A DNA stretch of 64,000 nt from AP-15 sp963774345 (GTDB lineage: Bacteria; Pseudomonadota; Alphaproteobacteria; ATCC43930; CGMCC-115725), in assembly GCA_963774345.1 (NCBI GenBank), contig CAVZFB010000031.1, positions 62,001-126,000 on the forward strand, given 5' to 3'. Positions 26,059-34,694 of the stretch are shown piece by piece (position 1 is the stretch's first letter; every line of letters begins with the position of its first letter). Position numbers and translations under genes: made by a program. The notes beneath the pieces are model-generated. The model was not told the origin of the DNA, made no database searches, and saw only the letters and a program-made list of their open reading frames with translations.

Positions 26059-27004
26059 TTACTCTGCGGCTTGCGCCGTCGGCAGCGCGTGGAAATTCTT
26101 CGGCAGACCGGCCTTGGCGATGGCGCCGTATTGGACGACATCGGGCAATGCGCCATGCACCAGCTTGCGCACCGCGACCAGCCGGTCGAGATCGATGCCG
26201 GTCTCGAAGCCCATCGCCTCGAGCATGAAGACGAGGTCTTCGATGACGATGTTGCCGGTGGCGCCCGGCGCGTAAGGGCAGCCGCCGAGCCCGCCGAGCG
26301 AGGCGTCGAAGGCGCGCGCGCCGGCGTTGAGCGCCGCCAGCACATTGGCGAGGCCGAGCCCGCGCGTGTCGTGGAAATGACCGCTCACCGGTAGCGGCGC
26401 GACATCCGCCATGACCCGGCGGAAAACGCGCTCGATCGCCGCCGGCTGGCCATAGCCGACCGTATCCGCAAGCATGATCTCATCGGCCCCGGCCTCGGCG
26501 ACCTCGACCGCGATACGGCGCACCCGGTCCTCGTCGACCGCCCCCTCGATCGTGCAGCCAAAGGCGGTGGCGAGCCCGCAGGCGACGCGCGGGCGCTTGG
26601 CCTCCGGCGGCGGTGTGGCACAGCGCCACCACGCGCCGGAAATCCTCGACAGATTCCTCGGTGCTGCGGCGGACATTGGCGCGGTTGTGCCCCTCGCTGA
26701 CCGACAGCACGAAATTCATTTCGTGCACGCCGAGCGCCAGGCCGCGCTCGGCGCCCTTGAGGTTCGGGATCAGCGCCGACACGGTGAGCCCCGGCAACGA
26801 CAGCGCATGGCGCACCACCGCCTCGGCGTCGGCGAGCTGCGGCAGCAATTTGGGCGGGACGAACGAGCTGACCTCGATTTCGCGCACGCCGGCGGCATGC
26901 TCGGCGTCGAGCCAGGCGATCTTCTGCTCGGTCGGCATGATCTCGGCGAGGCTCTGCAGCCCGTCGCGCAAGCCCACTTCGCGGACAGAGGCACGTTCGC
27001 GCAT
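26059..27004 (-). pseudogene. hydroxymethylglutaryl-CoA lyase family, one frameshift
   Basis: About 315 residues after correction. The start at 27004 follows GGGAGGAGAG. The first frame encodes VREVGLRDGLQSLAEIM with the family N-terminal arginine and aspartate, then VSSFVPPKLLPQLADAE. Near 26604 an extra G shifts the frame. The second frame continues EAKRPRVACGLATAFGC, then SGHFHDTRGLGLANVLAAL with the metal histidine, and GGLGGCPYAPGATGNIVIE with the catalytic cysteine loop. HMG-CoA lyases act in leucine breakdown; related aldolases in this family use other CoA esters. Confidence 0.75.
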
Positions 27005-27065
27005 TCTCTCCTCCCGATTATGCTGTCTCAAAAGCTAGTCCCGGCACGACACCAGGGCAACCGTC

Positions 27066-27992
27066 TCAGACGACGTGCTCCGGGGTCAGCGCGCAGATTT
27101 CGTCGGTGTCGGCGAGCTCGATTTGGAGCGTCGCATGGGCGATGCCGAAGCGGTCGTGAAGCTCGTGCGTCATCGCGTTGAGCGCCGCGTCGCCGGGATG
27201 GCCGCCCGGCATCACCAGATGGCAGGTCAGCGCCGTCTCGGTCGTGCTCATGCCCCAGATGTGCAGATCGTGCAGTGCGGTAACTCCCGGCAACGCCGCG
27301 AGATGGGCGCGCACTGCATCGGCGTCGAGCCCTTCCGGCACCGCGTCGAGGGCGAGGCCGATGGCGCTTTTCAGCAATCCCCAGCTGCCAATGACAATGA
27401 CCGCAGAAACGACGAGGCTGACCGCGGGATCGAGCCACAGCCAACCTGACAAACTAATCGCGATCCCGACGGCGACGACGCCGGCCGTGACCAGCGTATC
27501 GGCGGCCATATGCAGAAAGGCGCTCTTGACGTTGAGGTCGCGCGCTCGGCCCGAAGCGAAAAGCAGCGCCGTCCCGCCGTTGACCACGATCCCAGCCGCG
27601 GCAACCCCGATCATGATCCCACTCGCGACCGGAACCGGATCGGCAAAGCGCAGGACCGCCTCCCAGGCGATGCCGCCGGTGACCACCAGCAAAATGACGG
27701 CGTTGGCGAGTGCGGCGAGGATCGAGCTCGAGCGCAGCCCGTAGGTGAACCGGCCGCTCGGCCGGCGCTGGCTCAGCATCGCTGCGCCCCAGGCCAAGGC
27801 GAGGCTGAGCACGTCACCGAGGTTGTGCCCGGCATCGGCGAGTAACGCCAATGACCCGGAAACGACCCCGGCCGCCGCCTCGATCAACACGTAGGCGACA
27901 TTGAGGGCGATCCCGATCGCGAAAGCCCGCCCGTAATCCGGCCGGCCGTGCCCGTGCGAGGAATGCCCGTGAGAGGAGTGATCGTGCTGCAT
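27066..27992 (-). CDS. cation diffusion facilitator family transporter
   Basis: About 308 residues. A histidine-rich N-terminus (HDHSSHGHSSHGHGRPDYGR) precedes six membrane segments. The zinc-site motifs are LLADAGHNLGDVLSLALAW in helix II and FLHMAADTLVTAGVVA in helix V, both H/D-xxx-D pairs. The cytoplasmic C-terminal domain contains HDLHIWGMSTTETALTCHL. This is the CzcD/ZitB type, which exports Zn2+ and similar ions in exchange for protons. I start at the ATG at 27992; a TTG six codons upstream is possible. Confidence 0.9.
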   Translation of the reverse strand: MQHDHSSHGHSSHGHGRPDYGRAFAIGIALNVAYVLIEAAAGVVSGSLALLADAGHNLGDVLSLALAWGAAMLSQRRPSGRFTYGLRSSSILAALANAVILLVVTGGIAWEAVLRFADPVPVASGIMIGVAAAGIVVNGGTALLFASGRARDLNVKSAFLHMAADTLVTAGVVAVGIAISLSGWLWLDPAVSLVVSAVIVIGSWGLLKSAIGLALDAVPEGLDADAVRAHLAALPGVTALHDLHIWGMSTTETALTCHLVMPGGHPGDAALNAMTHELHDRFGIAHATLQIELADTDEICALTPEHVV

Positions 27993-28146
27993 GCGGGGCA
28001 ACTCGTCCAATACCCGCTAACAGTCTAATCGAAAATTACGGCTCGACGAAAAGTTGGAACCGCTCGGGCGGGAACGCCGATCGGGTAGCGGCTCGGATTG
28101 AGATTCCGCAGCGGGTGACAGCGGTCATCCTTACAGCGACCAGGTT

Positions 28147-28527
28147 TCAGGGCATCCGCTCGACCCATTGCACGCGCGAAGGCCCCGGCTCGAACGGATT
28201 GCCGAAATACTGGGTCTCGCGGGCCACCTTCCCATCGACGAACTCCATGATGCTCACGGTGTAGGACGGCTGCCCGTCATAGGTTAGGACGAATTCAGTG
28301 ACCCAGAAATCGCCTGCGCCGATTATCCGCCGCACTGTGAAGCGTTTGCGGTTCGGCTGCGCGGCGCGAGACGACTGAATCTTCCGCCGCCCGCGGATAC
28401 GCTCGCCGGATTGCGGATATTCGAGCACCGCGTCCTCCAGGTAAATCTGGTGCTCCGCCTCGAAGTCGTTCGCATCGGAGGCGGCCCAATGGCGATCTAG
28501 AGCGGCTCGAATCTCTCGGTCTTCCAT
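28147..28527 (-). CDS. NTF2-like (SnoaL-type) protein
   Basis: A 126-residue protein with the NTF2-like fold pattern: a helical start (REIRAALDRHWAASDANDFEA), HQIYLEDAVLEYPQSGERIRG, and beta strands ending DGKVARETQYFGNPFEPG. The start follows AAGGAG. Such proteins are small enzymes or ligand binders of varied role; nothing nearby fixes its function. Confidence 0.75.
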   Translation of the reverse strand: MEDREIRAALDRHWAASDANDFEAEHQIYLEDAVLEYPQSGERIRGRRKIQSSRAAQPNRKRFTVRRIIGAGDFWVTEFVLTYDGQPSYTVSIMEFVDGKVARETQYFGNPFEPGPSRVQWVERMP

Positions 28528-28578
28528 TCAAATCTCCTTGACCATCGCCATCGATGTTGAGCCGTCGTACCATGCGCT

Positions 28579-28674
28579 GACTACCTGGAACAGGCCTTCC
28601 AGAAGGGGCGGGAGGCCTATTCTCAGCGCGAGGGCTGGGTGGCCGAGAAGGGTCGGGAACCGAAACTCACCTGA
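28579..28674 (+). pseudogene. 3' remnant of an unidentified gene
   Basis: A 31-codon open stretch, DYLEQAFQKGREAYSQREGW and on to EPKLT, ends at a TGA (28672). It has no start and reads like the end of a real gene cut off at its 5' side. The TGA is also the first shared base of the repeat that follows. Confidence 0.4.
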
Positions 28675-28786
28675 GTCACTGCTGCCGATTGCGGGGCCTG
28701 ACAGCGGCCGGCCGGCGCGCGGAGATGCGGCGAGAATGCTCGACGCCTATTATCTATAACGCCTTGCACACACCCTTTGGCCACCA
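28672..28786. repeat. degenerate copy of the thiolase-gene start (left repeat)
   Basis: About nine of ten bases match 33395-33520, which spans the leader and first codons of the thiolase gene. This copy lacks the ribosome-binding site (a 12-13 base deletion) and has a broken coding frame (MLDAYYL, then stop). It is a dead remnant marking the left edge of the 28.8-33.4 kb segment. Confidence 0.85.
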
Positions 28787-29003
28787 TTTCTCGCGCCGCC
28801 ATTTGCGCTCGAGCCTTTCGCGATAACTGCCAACGCCGACCTGTTCCGACACCGCGAATACCTAGGCGATGGCCACCAGTCTACTTGCCTGCTGGTATCT
28901 TTACTTGTGACGCATTAAATTAACATTTGCGCGTTGTTGTTACCTCGTGCGTTGATCGGGTTAGCTCTCTGCGGGGTGTCACCCGTCGAGGAGGCTGTGG
29001 ACC

Positions 29004-29036
29004 ATGGGCCAGATCTTACGCACACGCCACTATTGA
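29004..29036 (+). mobile_element. possible 5' remnant of a transposase gene
   Basis: GAGGAGG, then ATGGGCCAGATCTTACGC encodes MGQILRTRHY before a stop. The ribosome-binding site plus MGQ(I/V)L start recalls IS481-type transposases. Only about 30 bases remain, so this is tentative. The preceding 215 bases (28787-29003) are AT-richer and hold no gene I can see. Confidence 0.3.
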
Positions 29037-30983
29037 TAGCCTAGGTCGTGTCTCAAGGGGGTAGGCGTGTTAGGCCCACCTGTGTTGATCTCGTTGCTCA
29101 GGCGGACAACCCAGCCTCCAGACACGTCCGCCAGGTGAGGCAAGCCGACGGTTTTGAAAGTAGCTCCGGCTTCCTTAAAGCAGGCCAGCGCCTCTTGGCG
29201 CCTCTCCAGCGCGACGAGCGCGAGGCCCATATTAAACAGGTCGCGAGCCTGGTCAATCGGGAGGGGATCGAGCTGGAGCGCCGCGCGGTAGGACGCGACG
29301 GCCTCCTCTAGCCGGGCTGTGCCGCCCCCACGCTCTCCGATCCTTTGCAGCGCGTTGCCGAGATTCATTAGCGTCTGAGCCCACTGCAAGGGCACGCGAT
29401 CGGGGGTGTATTCCTCGAGCGCCGCCCGATACGCCGCGACCGCCTCTTCCAGTTGCGCCGTTCCATTCTCTCGTTCCCCCAAGGCCTTGAGCGCTATACC
29501 GAGATTATTCTCGGTCATTGCCCAGTCGAGCGGGACCCTCTCCCGCGTCCGCACTTCAAGTGACGCGCGATAGGCCGCAACCGACTGCTTCAGCCGCTCC
29601 GTCCCGTTCTCTTGGTTCCCCAAAACCCAAAGCGCCTTTCCAAGATTATTCTGAGCCAACGCCCACTGGAGCGGCACCTGATCGCGCGTGCATTGCTCGA
29701 GGGCCGCGTGATAGGCCACGACCGCTTCTTCCAACCGCGCCGTGTTGCCCTCTCGTTCTCCAAGCGTCTGTAGCACGTTGCCAAGATTAATTTGGGTCAG
29801 CGCCCACTTGAGCGGTGCGCGATCGCGGGTGTATTCCTCTAGTGCGGCACGGTCGGCCGCGACCGCCTCCTCAAGCCGTGCCGCGCGTCCTTCACGTTCC
29901 CCGAGCGTCTCCAGTGCGGCACCCAGAATTCATTTGTATTGCGGCCACGATGACCCACGAGACCCGATCGCGCGTGTCCTCCTCGAATGTTGCATAATAG
30001 TTCGCGGCCGGCTCAAGTGCCGCTTGATAGGCGGCGACTGCCTGCTCCAGCCGATCCGTCCCGACCTCTCGCTCCCCGAGCCTTTCGAGCGCCGCGCCGA
30101 GGTTCGCCTCGGTCACCGCCCATTGGAGCGGCACGCGATCTCTCGGGCGGTAACCCAAAATTACCTGCCAGATTTCTACAGACTTCTTTAGGGCAGTGTT
30201 GTCGCCCCGCTCGTCGCCTTGGTGATAGAGAGCACCTAACTCGTCGTCGAGGAACTCCGCCGTCACGTCTGGATGCCCAGGCGGAACCAAGGTCGCAGCC
30301 TCCCTGAATGCTCCCGCCGCATCGGCATAGTGCAGCTGCGTCATTGCAATATTGCCTCGGCTAGACAGCAGCTTTGCTGCTGTCAGGGCGTGGCGATCCG
30401 CAGCTTCCTGAGCTTTCTGGGCGAGCTCACTTGCTTGTCGGAAGGCGGCAAGCTCCGCTTCCTTGGCTTGGTCAAGTAGCTTATCCGCCTCGGTTAATTG
30501 CCCAGCATCGAGCGCCTGCTTCGCCGAATTGGCCAGCTCTGCGGCCTGCGGATCATCCGGTTCCAGAGCCACCAGCTCGTCGCGGGTCTGAGCGAAATGG
30601 GTCGCGATCTCGATCAACCGGGCTGGAATTTTCTCTTCCGGTACGTTCTGCTCGCCCAAGATTCTGAAAAACTCGGTGACCGCACTCGATGTAAAACCCA
30701 GCTTTTGAGCCAAGTCCGCTGCTTTCGCCTCGGCTCGCACCCTGGCCTCGGTCGTGGTGGCCATTTGGTCGGCAAAAGTCTTTGTCATCGCCGCGAGAAC
30801 TGCCGGGTCTTGCTTGTTGACGGTATTGTTGATTGTGGAGTTGCTGACTGATCCGCTTATCGCAATTCCCTCGCTTGCCGTGGGGCTGTTGCTCGCGGCT
30901 CTGGTCGGCACGGAAAACCCCGCTGCCACAAGGAGCAGCGCCAACCCAAAGGGGGCGATTACTTGTTGCCAGGTTCGACGCAT
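29030..30983 (-). pseudogene. secreted TPR-repeat protein, one frameshift
   Basis: About 650 residues after correction. A signal peptide (MRRTWQQVIAPFGLALLLVA..TRA) is followed by the motif EGIAISGSVSNSTINNTVNK, then an alanine/glutamate-rich helical region (about residues 50-200). Seven or so 44-residue repeats follow of the form RDRVPLQWAxxxxNLGxALxxLGEREGxTARLEEAVAAY, a TPR variant. Near 29928 an extra T breaks the frame inside a repeat; both sides continue the pattern exactly. A small membrane protein with the same GIAIxGxVSxSxI motif overlaps its start. Function unknown; probably periplasmic or envelope protein-protein contacts. Confidence 0.7.
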
Positions 30984-31234
30984 GGCCCTGCGGTCGGCGA
31001 GGCGCCCGAGGCCTTATTCGTGATCTTCGATCTAGACACATTGCCGCCGATCGCTATGCCTTGCTCGGCACAAACAGCGGTCGGCGGCACCTCTTTAGCA
31101 GCCTCATGAGCAGGCCAGACATAGGTGACCACTGCCCAGATCCCGGCCGCGAGGGCGATGCCTATCGGCGCAAGCAGCGCGATAACCTCCCGCGCCGACT
31201 TTCTTTTTTCGAGTAAGCCCCAAAGGCTCTGCAT
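30959..31234 (-). CDS. small membrane protein paired with the TPR protein
   Basis: A 91-residue protein starting at 31234 behind GGGAG. A short basic N-terminus (MQSLWGLLEKRKSAREV) precedes a membrane span (IALLAPIGIALAAGIWAVVTY). The outer C-terminal part contains QGIAIGGNVSRSKITNKASG and two cysteines. Its end overlaps the start of the TPR gene by 25 bases. The motif GIAIxGxVSxSxI is shared with the TPR protein just after that protein's signal peptide, so the two probably act together. Not recognised otherwise. Confidence 0.7.
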   Translation of the reverse strand: MQSLWGLLEKRKSAREVIALLAPIGIALAAGIWAVVTYVWPAHEAAKEVPPTAVCAEQGIAIGGNVSRSKITNKASGASPTAGPCVEPGNK

Positions 31235-31346
31235 CGGCAGCTCCCGACGCCTCATATTTCGGTAAGGTTAACAAGAAATTGTAAAGCGTGCAAGTGTGCT
31301 GGTGGGAGGCGTCAGTTATGCCAACGAAAGTGACGGAGAGCCGCTG

Positions 31347-31445
31347 GTGTGCGCGATGGTAGTGTTTCCCGGCCCCGACGAAGAGGACCAGCGTCGGCTA
31401 TTGCGCGAGCGCAAAACAATGATCAAGGAGCGTATCGAACCCTAT
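31347..31445 (+). mobile_element. IS110-family transposase fragment
   Basis: The frame encodes VCAMVVFPGPDEEDQRRLL followed by RERKTMIKERIE, the pattern P-x-P-x-EEDxRR-x5-RERxxLxxER of IS110 transposases ahead of the HVNRIKGLL segment, which is missing. Only about 30 codons survive, without start or catalytic residues. Confidence 0.55.
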
Positions 31446-31546
31446 CAGGCGATCTCGTTGCTGCCCACCCTGGCGGTCTTCAAACGAAGCACATTGCGCA
31501 CCTGCCGCATCGCGATCCTCTCTGCTGGCATCGTCCGCTCCCGTGG

Positions 31547-31588
31547 CAAGCCAAAAGAGCGGACGCTCAAGCCAAAAGAGCGGACGCT
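31547..31588. repeat. tandem repeat, 2 x 21 bases
   Basis: Two identical head-to-tail 21-base units, each beginning CAAGCCAAAAGAGCGG. No function evident; probably a slippage duplication in non-coding DNA. Confidence 0.9.
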
Positions 31589-31795
31589 AAGGGGGCCAGC
31601 AGAGACGGTGTCTAACCGGACGACATCATCCCGGATTCGCGGGCGACTTCTCCCGGAATCCGCACGTTTCAGGGATTTGTAAGGGAGCCAGATCTAGGTT
31701 ACGCTAACCAAGAACGGTGCCTGAGCGCTGGATGAGATTACAGCAGCGATTGCGGTGATGTCGGCCCTGCCGTGACCTAGGGAGGGAGATCTACG

Positions 31796-33292
31796 ATGGG
31801 AACTCTGTCCATAACCCGTATCCGGCGGCGAGTTTGCGGCGTCGGATTTGGGCTCGCCGTCTCGGCGCTCGTCGTCCAGTTCGCTGACGCTCAATCGTCG
31901 GCATCTTTTTCTGCTCTCACAGGTCAGCCGAACCTGACAGCGATACCGGAGCAAAACACTGCGCAACAGGCGATGTCTGGATCCATCAACAATTTCTGTC
32001 CTACCGTCAGTATGAATGCAACAACTCCAAATCAAATAGATCTGAAGACGATATGCTCGGCGATGATTGGCAATGCGTTGCAGCTGCAAGGGCAGGCCGT
32101 CCCCGCGGGCATGGGCTCGTACGGTCTTAGTACGAGCGGGTTGCAAGGCGGCTTGCAAAGCTTGAACGGCGGCGCCGAGTTGCTCGCCCCGACGAGCCAA
32201 GCTTCGGTGGCGCAAACTACCCAGACCAGCCGGCAGACCGACACGATCGAGAACAGATTGAAGGAGCTGCGCAATGGGACGAGCATCACGACGGTGGCAA
32301 TCGGGGCGGCGCCGCAGGGCGAACAACTTGCGTCTTTGAGCACGCTGGAGCCGGGCGGCCAAATTCTTGTCGCGCAGAACCAAGCTCCGCCATTTTCGTA
32401 TTCGTTGGGCCGGTTGGGGGTGTTTGTCAACGGGCTGGGTCAGTTTGGCAGCAGAGATCTCACGACGAGCGAGAACGGTTACTCATTCAACAACGCCGGA
32501 TTTGTCGCCGGCGCAGATTACCAAATAACCCCGCAGCTGATCGCGGGGCTGGCGTTTGGCTACACGCAATCAAACACCGATTTCGACACCAGTTCGCTCA
32601 GCGCGCCTGGTCAATCCTTGAACGGTGACCTATTGCAAGGGAATATCTATGCCACTTATTTCCCAACCGATGCCATCTACTTGAATGCCATCGGGATAAT
32701 CGGAGGCGGCAATAACGATTCCCAACGGCATATCGTCATACCGAGTAATACCAACGTGGCTCCGGTCGATCGGATCGCGACCGGGAGTTTCGGAAGCCGC
32801 ATCGCAGGGTTTACCATGGCCGGCGGTTACAACTTGCCCGCCGGCGCTTTTACTTTAACACCAATCGTCCGCTTTTTATACCAACACACAGGAGTCGACG
32901 CATTCAACGAAGAGGGTGCGATGGGAGCCAACTTGCAATATGGAAGCTCCAATGTCAATTCCGTTCTGACGTTCCTTGGTGCTGACGCCCAATACACAAT
33001 GAACACTTCACTTGGTACTCTCTTTCCGATCGCTCGGTTTCGCTGGGCGCACCAATATAGTCCGGACAATACCTCGGTTTCGGTCGCGTACAGTAATGAC
33101 ACGAGTCCGGGCTTGCTTTCGAGCTTTATTCTACCGGGCACCCCAACATCGAGGAACTATGTTGACCTCGGGGTCGGGGTCTCGCTGCAGCTTACCGGGA
33201 ACAAGTCGGCCTTCATCAATTATGATTCCATTTTGGGGGTCAGTCACACCAGCTTCAACAGCTTCACCGCCGGAATCCGCATGATGTTTTAG
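31796..33292 (+). CDS. outer-membrane autotransporter-type beta-barrel protein
   Basis: A 498-residue secreted protein. A signal peptide (RRRVCGVGFGLAVSALVVQF..ADA) is followed by a passenger of about 190 residues rich in Ser, Gln and Asn. The C-terminal 280 residues read as an autotransporter barrel: RLGVFVNGLGQFGSRDLT, GFVAGADYQITPQLIAGLAF, then alternating strands ending GIRMMF with a terminal phenylalanine as required for barrel insertion. It starts behind GGGAGGGAG. Base composition is lower in GC than the core genes around it. The passenger is short and not recognised. Confidence 0.8.
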   Translation: MGTLSITRIRRRVCGVGFGLAVSALVVQFADAQSSASFSALTGQPNLTAIPEQNTAQQAMSGSINNFCPTVSMNATTPNQIDLKTICSAMIGNALQLQGQAVPAGMGSYGLSTSGLQGGLQSLNGGAELLAPTSQASVAQTTQTSRQTDTIENRLKELRNGTSITTVAIGAAPQGEQLASLSTLEPGGQILVAQNQAPPFSYSLGRLGVFVNGLGQFGSRDLTTSENGYSFNNAGFVAGADYQITPQLIAGLAFGYTQSNTDFDTSSLSAPGQSLNGDLLQGNIYATYFPTDAIYLNAIGIIGGGNNDSQRHIVIPSNTNVAPVDRIATGSFGSRIAGFTMAGGYNLPAGAFTLTPIVRFLYQHTGVDAFNEEGAMGANLQYGSSNVNSVLTFLGADAQYTMNTSLGTLFPIARFRWAHQYSPDNTSVSVAYSNDTSPGLLSSFILPGTPTSRNYVDLGVGVSLQLTGNKSAFINYDSILGVSHTSFNSFTAGIRMMF

Positions 33293-33394
33293 GCTCAAGG
33301 CAAGCAATCGATTTCGCCCCTACCCGCTCTTGCAGGCGGTCGTTATAGCTCTCGCAGGCGCAATTGCCCGCGAAGCCAGTGGATGGTTATCTTG

Positions 33395-33520
33395 TGAGTC
33401 ACTGCTGCCTATTGCGGGGCTTGACAGCGGCTGGCCGGCGCGCGGAGATGCGGCGAGGAGGAACCCGCCATGCTCAACGCCTATATCTATAACGCCCTGC
33501 GCACACCCTTTGGCCGACAT
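33395..33520. repeat. thiolase-gene start region (right repeat)
   Basis: The intact partner of the repeat at 28672-28786. It contains the GAGGAGG ribosome-binding site and the first 17 codons of the thiolase gene, both disrupted in the left copy. Confidence 0.85.
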
Positions 33521-34669
33521 GCCGGCGCGCTCGCCCGGATGCGGCCCGACGACATGCTGGCCTCGGTGATTTCCGCGGTCGTCGAGCAGAGCCCGTTCGA
33601 CCCGGCCAAGATCGAGGATGTCGTCGTCGGTTGTGCTAACCAGGCCGGCGAGGACAGCCGCTGCGTCGGGCGTCATGCTGGGTTGCTCGCCGGGCTGCCG
33701 ATCGAGGTCGCCGGTTCGGTGTTGCAGCGCAATTGTGGCAGCGGGCTTAACGCCATTGTCATGGCGGCGCAGGCGATCACCTGCGGCGAGGGTGAGGCCT
33801 TCATCGCCGGCGGCGTCGAGAGCATGAGCCGCGCGCCCTATGTGATGAACAAGGCGGAGACCGCGTTTGGCCGCGACAGTCGCGTCTTCGACTCGACGAT
33901 CGGCGCGCGTTTTCCGAACCCGAAGATCGAGCGCCAGTTCGGCGCCGATACGATGCCCGAAACCGCGGACAATCTGGCGCGCGACTATCAGATCACGCGC
34001 GAGGCGTGCGATGCGTTCGCCGCGGGGTCGCAGCGCAAATACGCGGCCGGCAAGGCCGACGGATTCTTCGAAGGTGAGATCCTCACGGTCGAGGTGCCGG
34101 GCGGCCGCGCCGGGCCGGTCAAGGTCGCCGAGGACGAGCACCCGCGCCCGCAGACCGACTTAGCCGCGCTCGCCCGATTGCGGCCGTTGCAGGAGGGCGG
34201 GGTGACGACCGCCGGCAATGCCTCGGGCATCAATGACGGGGCGGTGGCGATGATTGTCGCCAGCCGCAAGGCCGGCGACGCGGCCGGGGCCGGGCCCCTT
34301 GCCCGCGTGGTCGCCAGCGGTGTCGCCGGGGTTCCGCCCCGGATCATGGGGATCGGCCCCGTCGAAGCCTCGAAAAAGGCGCTCGCCCGCGCCGGGCTCC
34401 GCCTCGCCGATATCGACGTGATCGAGATCAACGAGGCCTTCGCCGCCCAGGTGCTGGCCTGCCTGCGCGGGCTCGACCTGCCGTTCGACGACAGCCGGGT
34501 CAACCAGAACGGCGGCGCGATCGCGGTCGGCCATCCGCTCGGCGCCTCCGGTCCGCGGATCGCTCTGACCGCCGCACGCCAATTGCAGCGCACTGGCGGC
34601 CGCTATGCGCTAGTGACGATGTGCGTCGGCGTCGGCCAAGGCATCGCCGCGGTGCTCGAACGGGTCTGA
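33470..34669 (+). CDS. thiolase (acetyl-CoA C-acyltransferase, 3-oxoadipyl-CoA thiolase-like)
   Basis: A 399-residue thiolase. The acyl-enzyme cysteine is in LQRNCGSGLNAIV (about residue 89), the catalytic histidine in GGAIAVGHPLGASGPRI, and the second cysteine in TMCVGVGQG near the C-terminus. The start MLNAYIYNALRTPFGRHAGA resembles PcaF/PaaJ-type 3-oxoadipyl-CoA thiolases, but no other pathway gene is next to it. A broken copy of its first codons lies 4.7 kb upstream. The flavoprotein gene follows by 25 bases. Confidence 0.88.
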   Translation: MLNAYIYNALRTPFGRHAGALARMRPDDMLASVISAVVEQSPFDPAKIEDVVVGCANQAGEDSRCVGRHAGLLAGLPIEVAGSVLQRNCGSGLNAIVMAAQAITCGEGEAFIAGGVESMSRAPYVMNKAETAFGRDSRVFDSTIGARFPNPKIERQFGADTMPETADNLARDYQITREACDAFAAGSQRKYAAGKADGFFEGEILTVEVPGGRAGPVKVAEDEHPRPQTDLAALARLRPLQEGGVTTAGNASGINDGAVAMIVASRKAGDAAGAGPLARVVASGVAGVPPRIMGIGPVEASKKALARAGLRLADIDVIEINEAFAAQVLACLRGLDLPFDDSRVNQNGGAIAVGHPLGASGPRIALTAARQLQRTGGRYALVTMCVGVGQGIAAVLERV

Positions 34670-34694
34670 CGCGGCCCTGGCCGCAGCGACCCTG

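Larger units (their letters stand above)
31256..31795. other. 540-base gap between divergent island genes
   Basis: It holds an IS110-like transposase fragment and a 2 x 21-base tandem repeat, listed separately. The remaining sequence is comparatively AT-rich at both ends and presumably carries the promoters of the small membrane protein and the beta-barrel gene. No intact gene is visible. Confidence 0.6.

Noticed and set aside
29250..30150. Regular 130-base repeats that at first look like a repeat array or CRISPR
   Set aside because: The period is 44 codons, the units are coding and diverge in sequence, and they encode TPR-like repeats. There are no spacers.
31296..31682. Open frame of 128 codons on the plus strand
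   Set aside because: Only its centre resembles an IS110 transposase; the rest includes a tandem repeat and non-coding sequence, so it is reported as a fragment rather than a gene.
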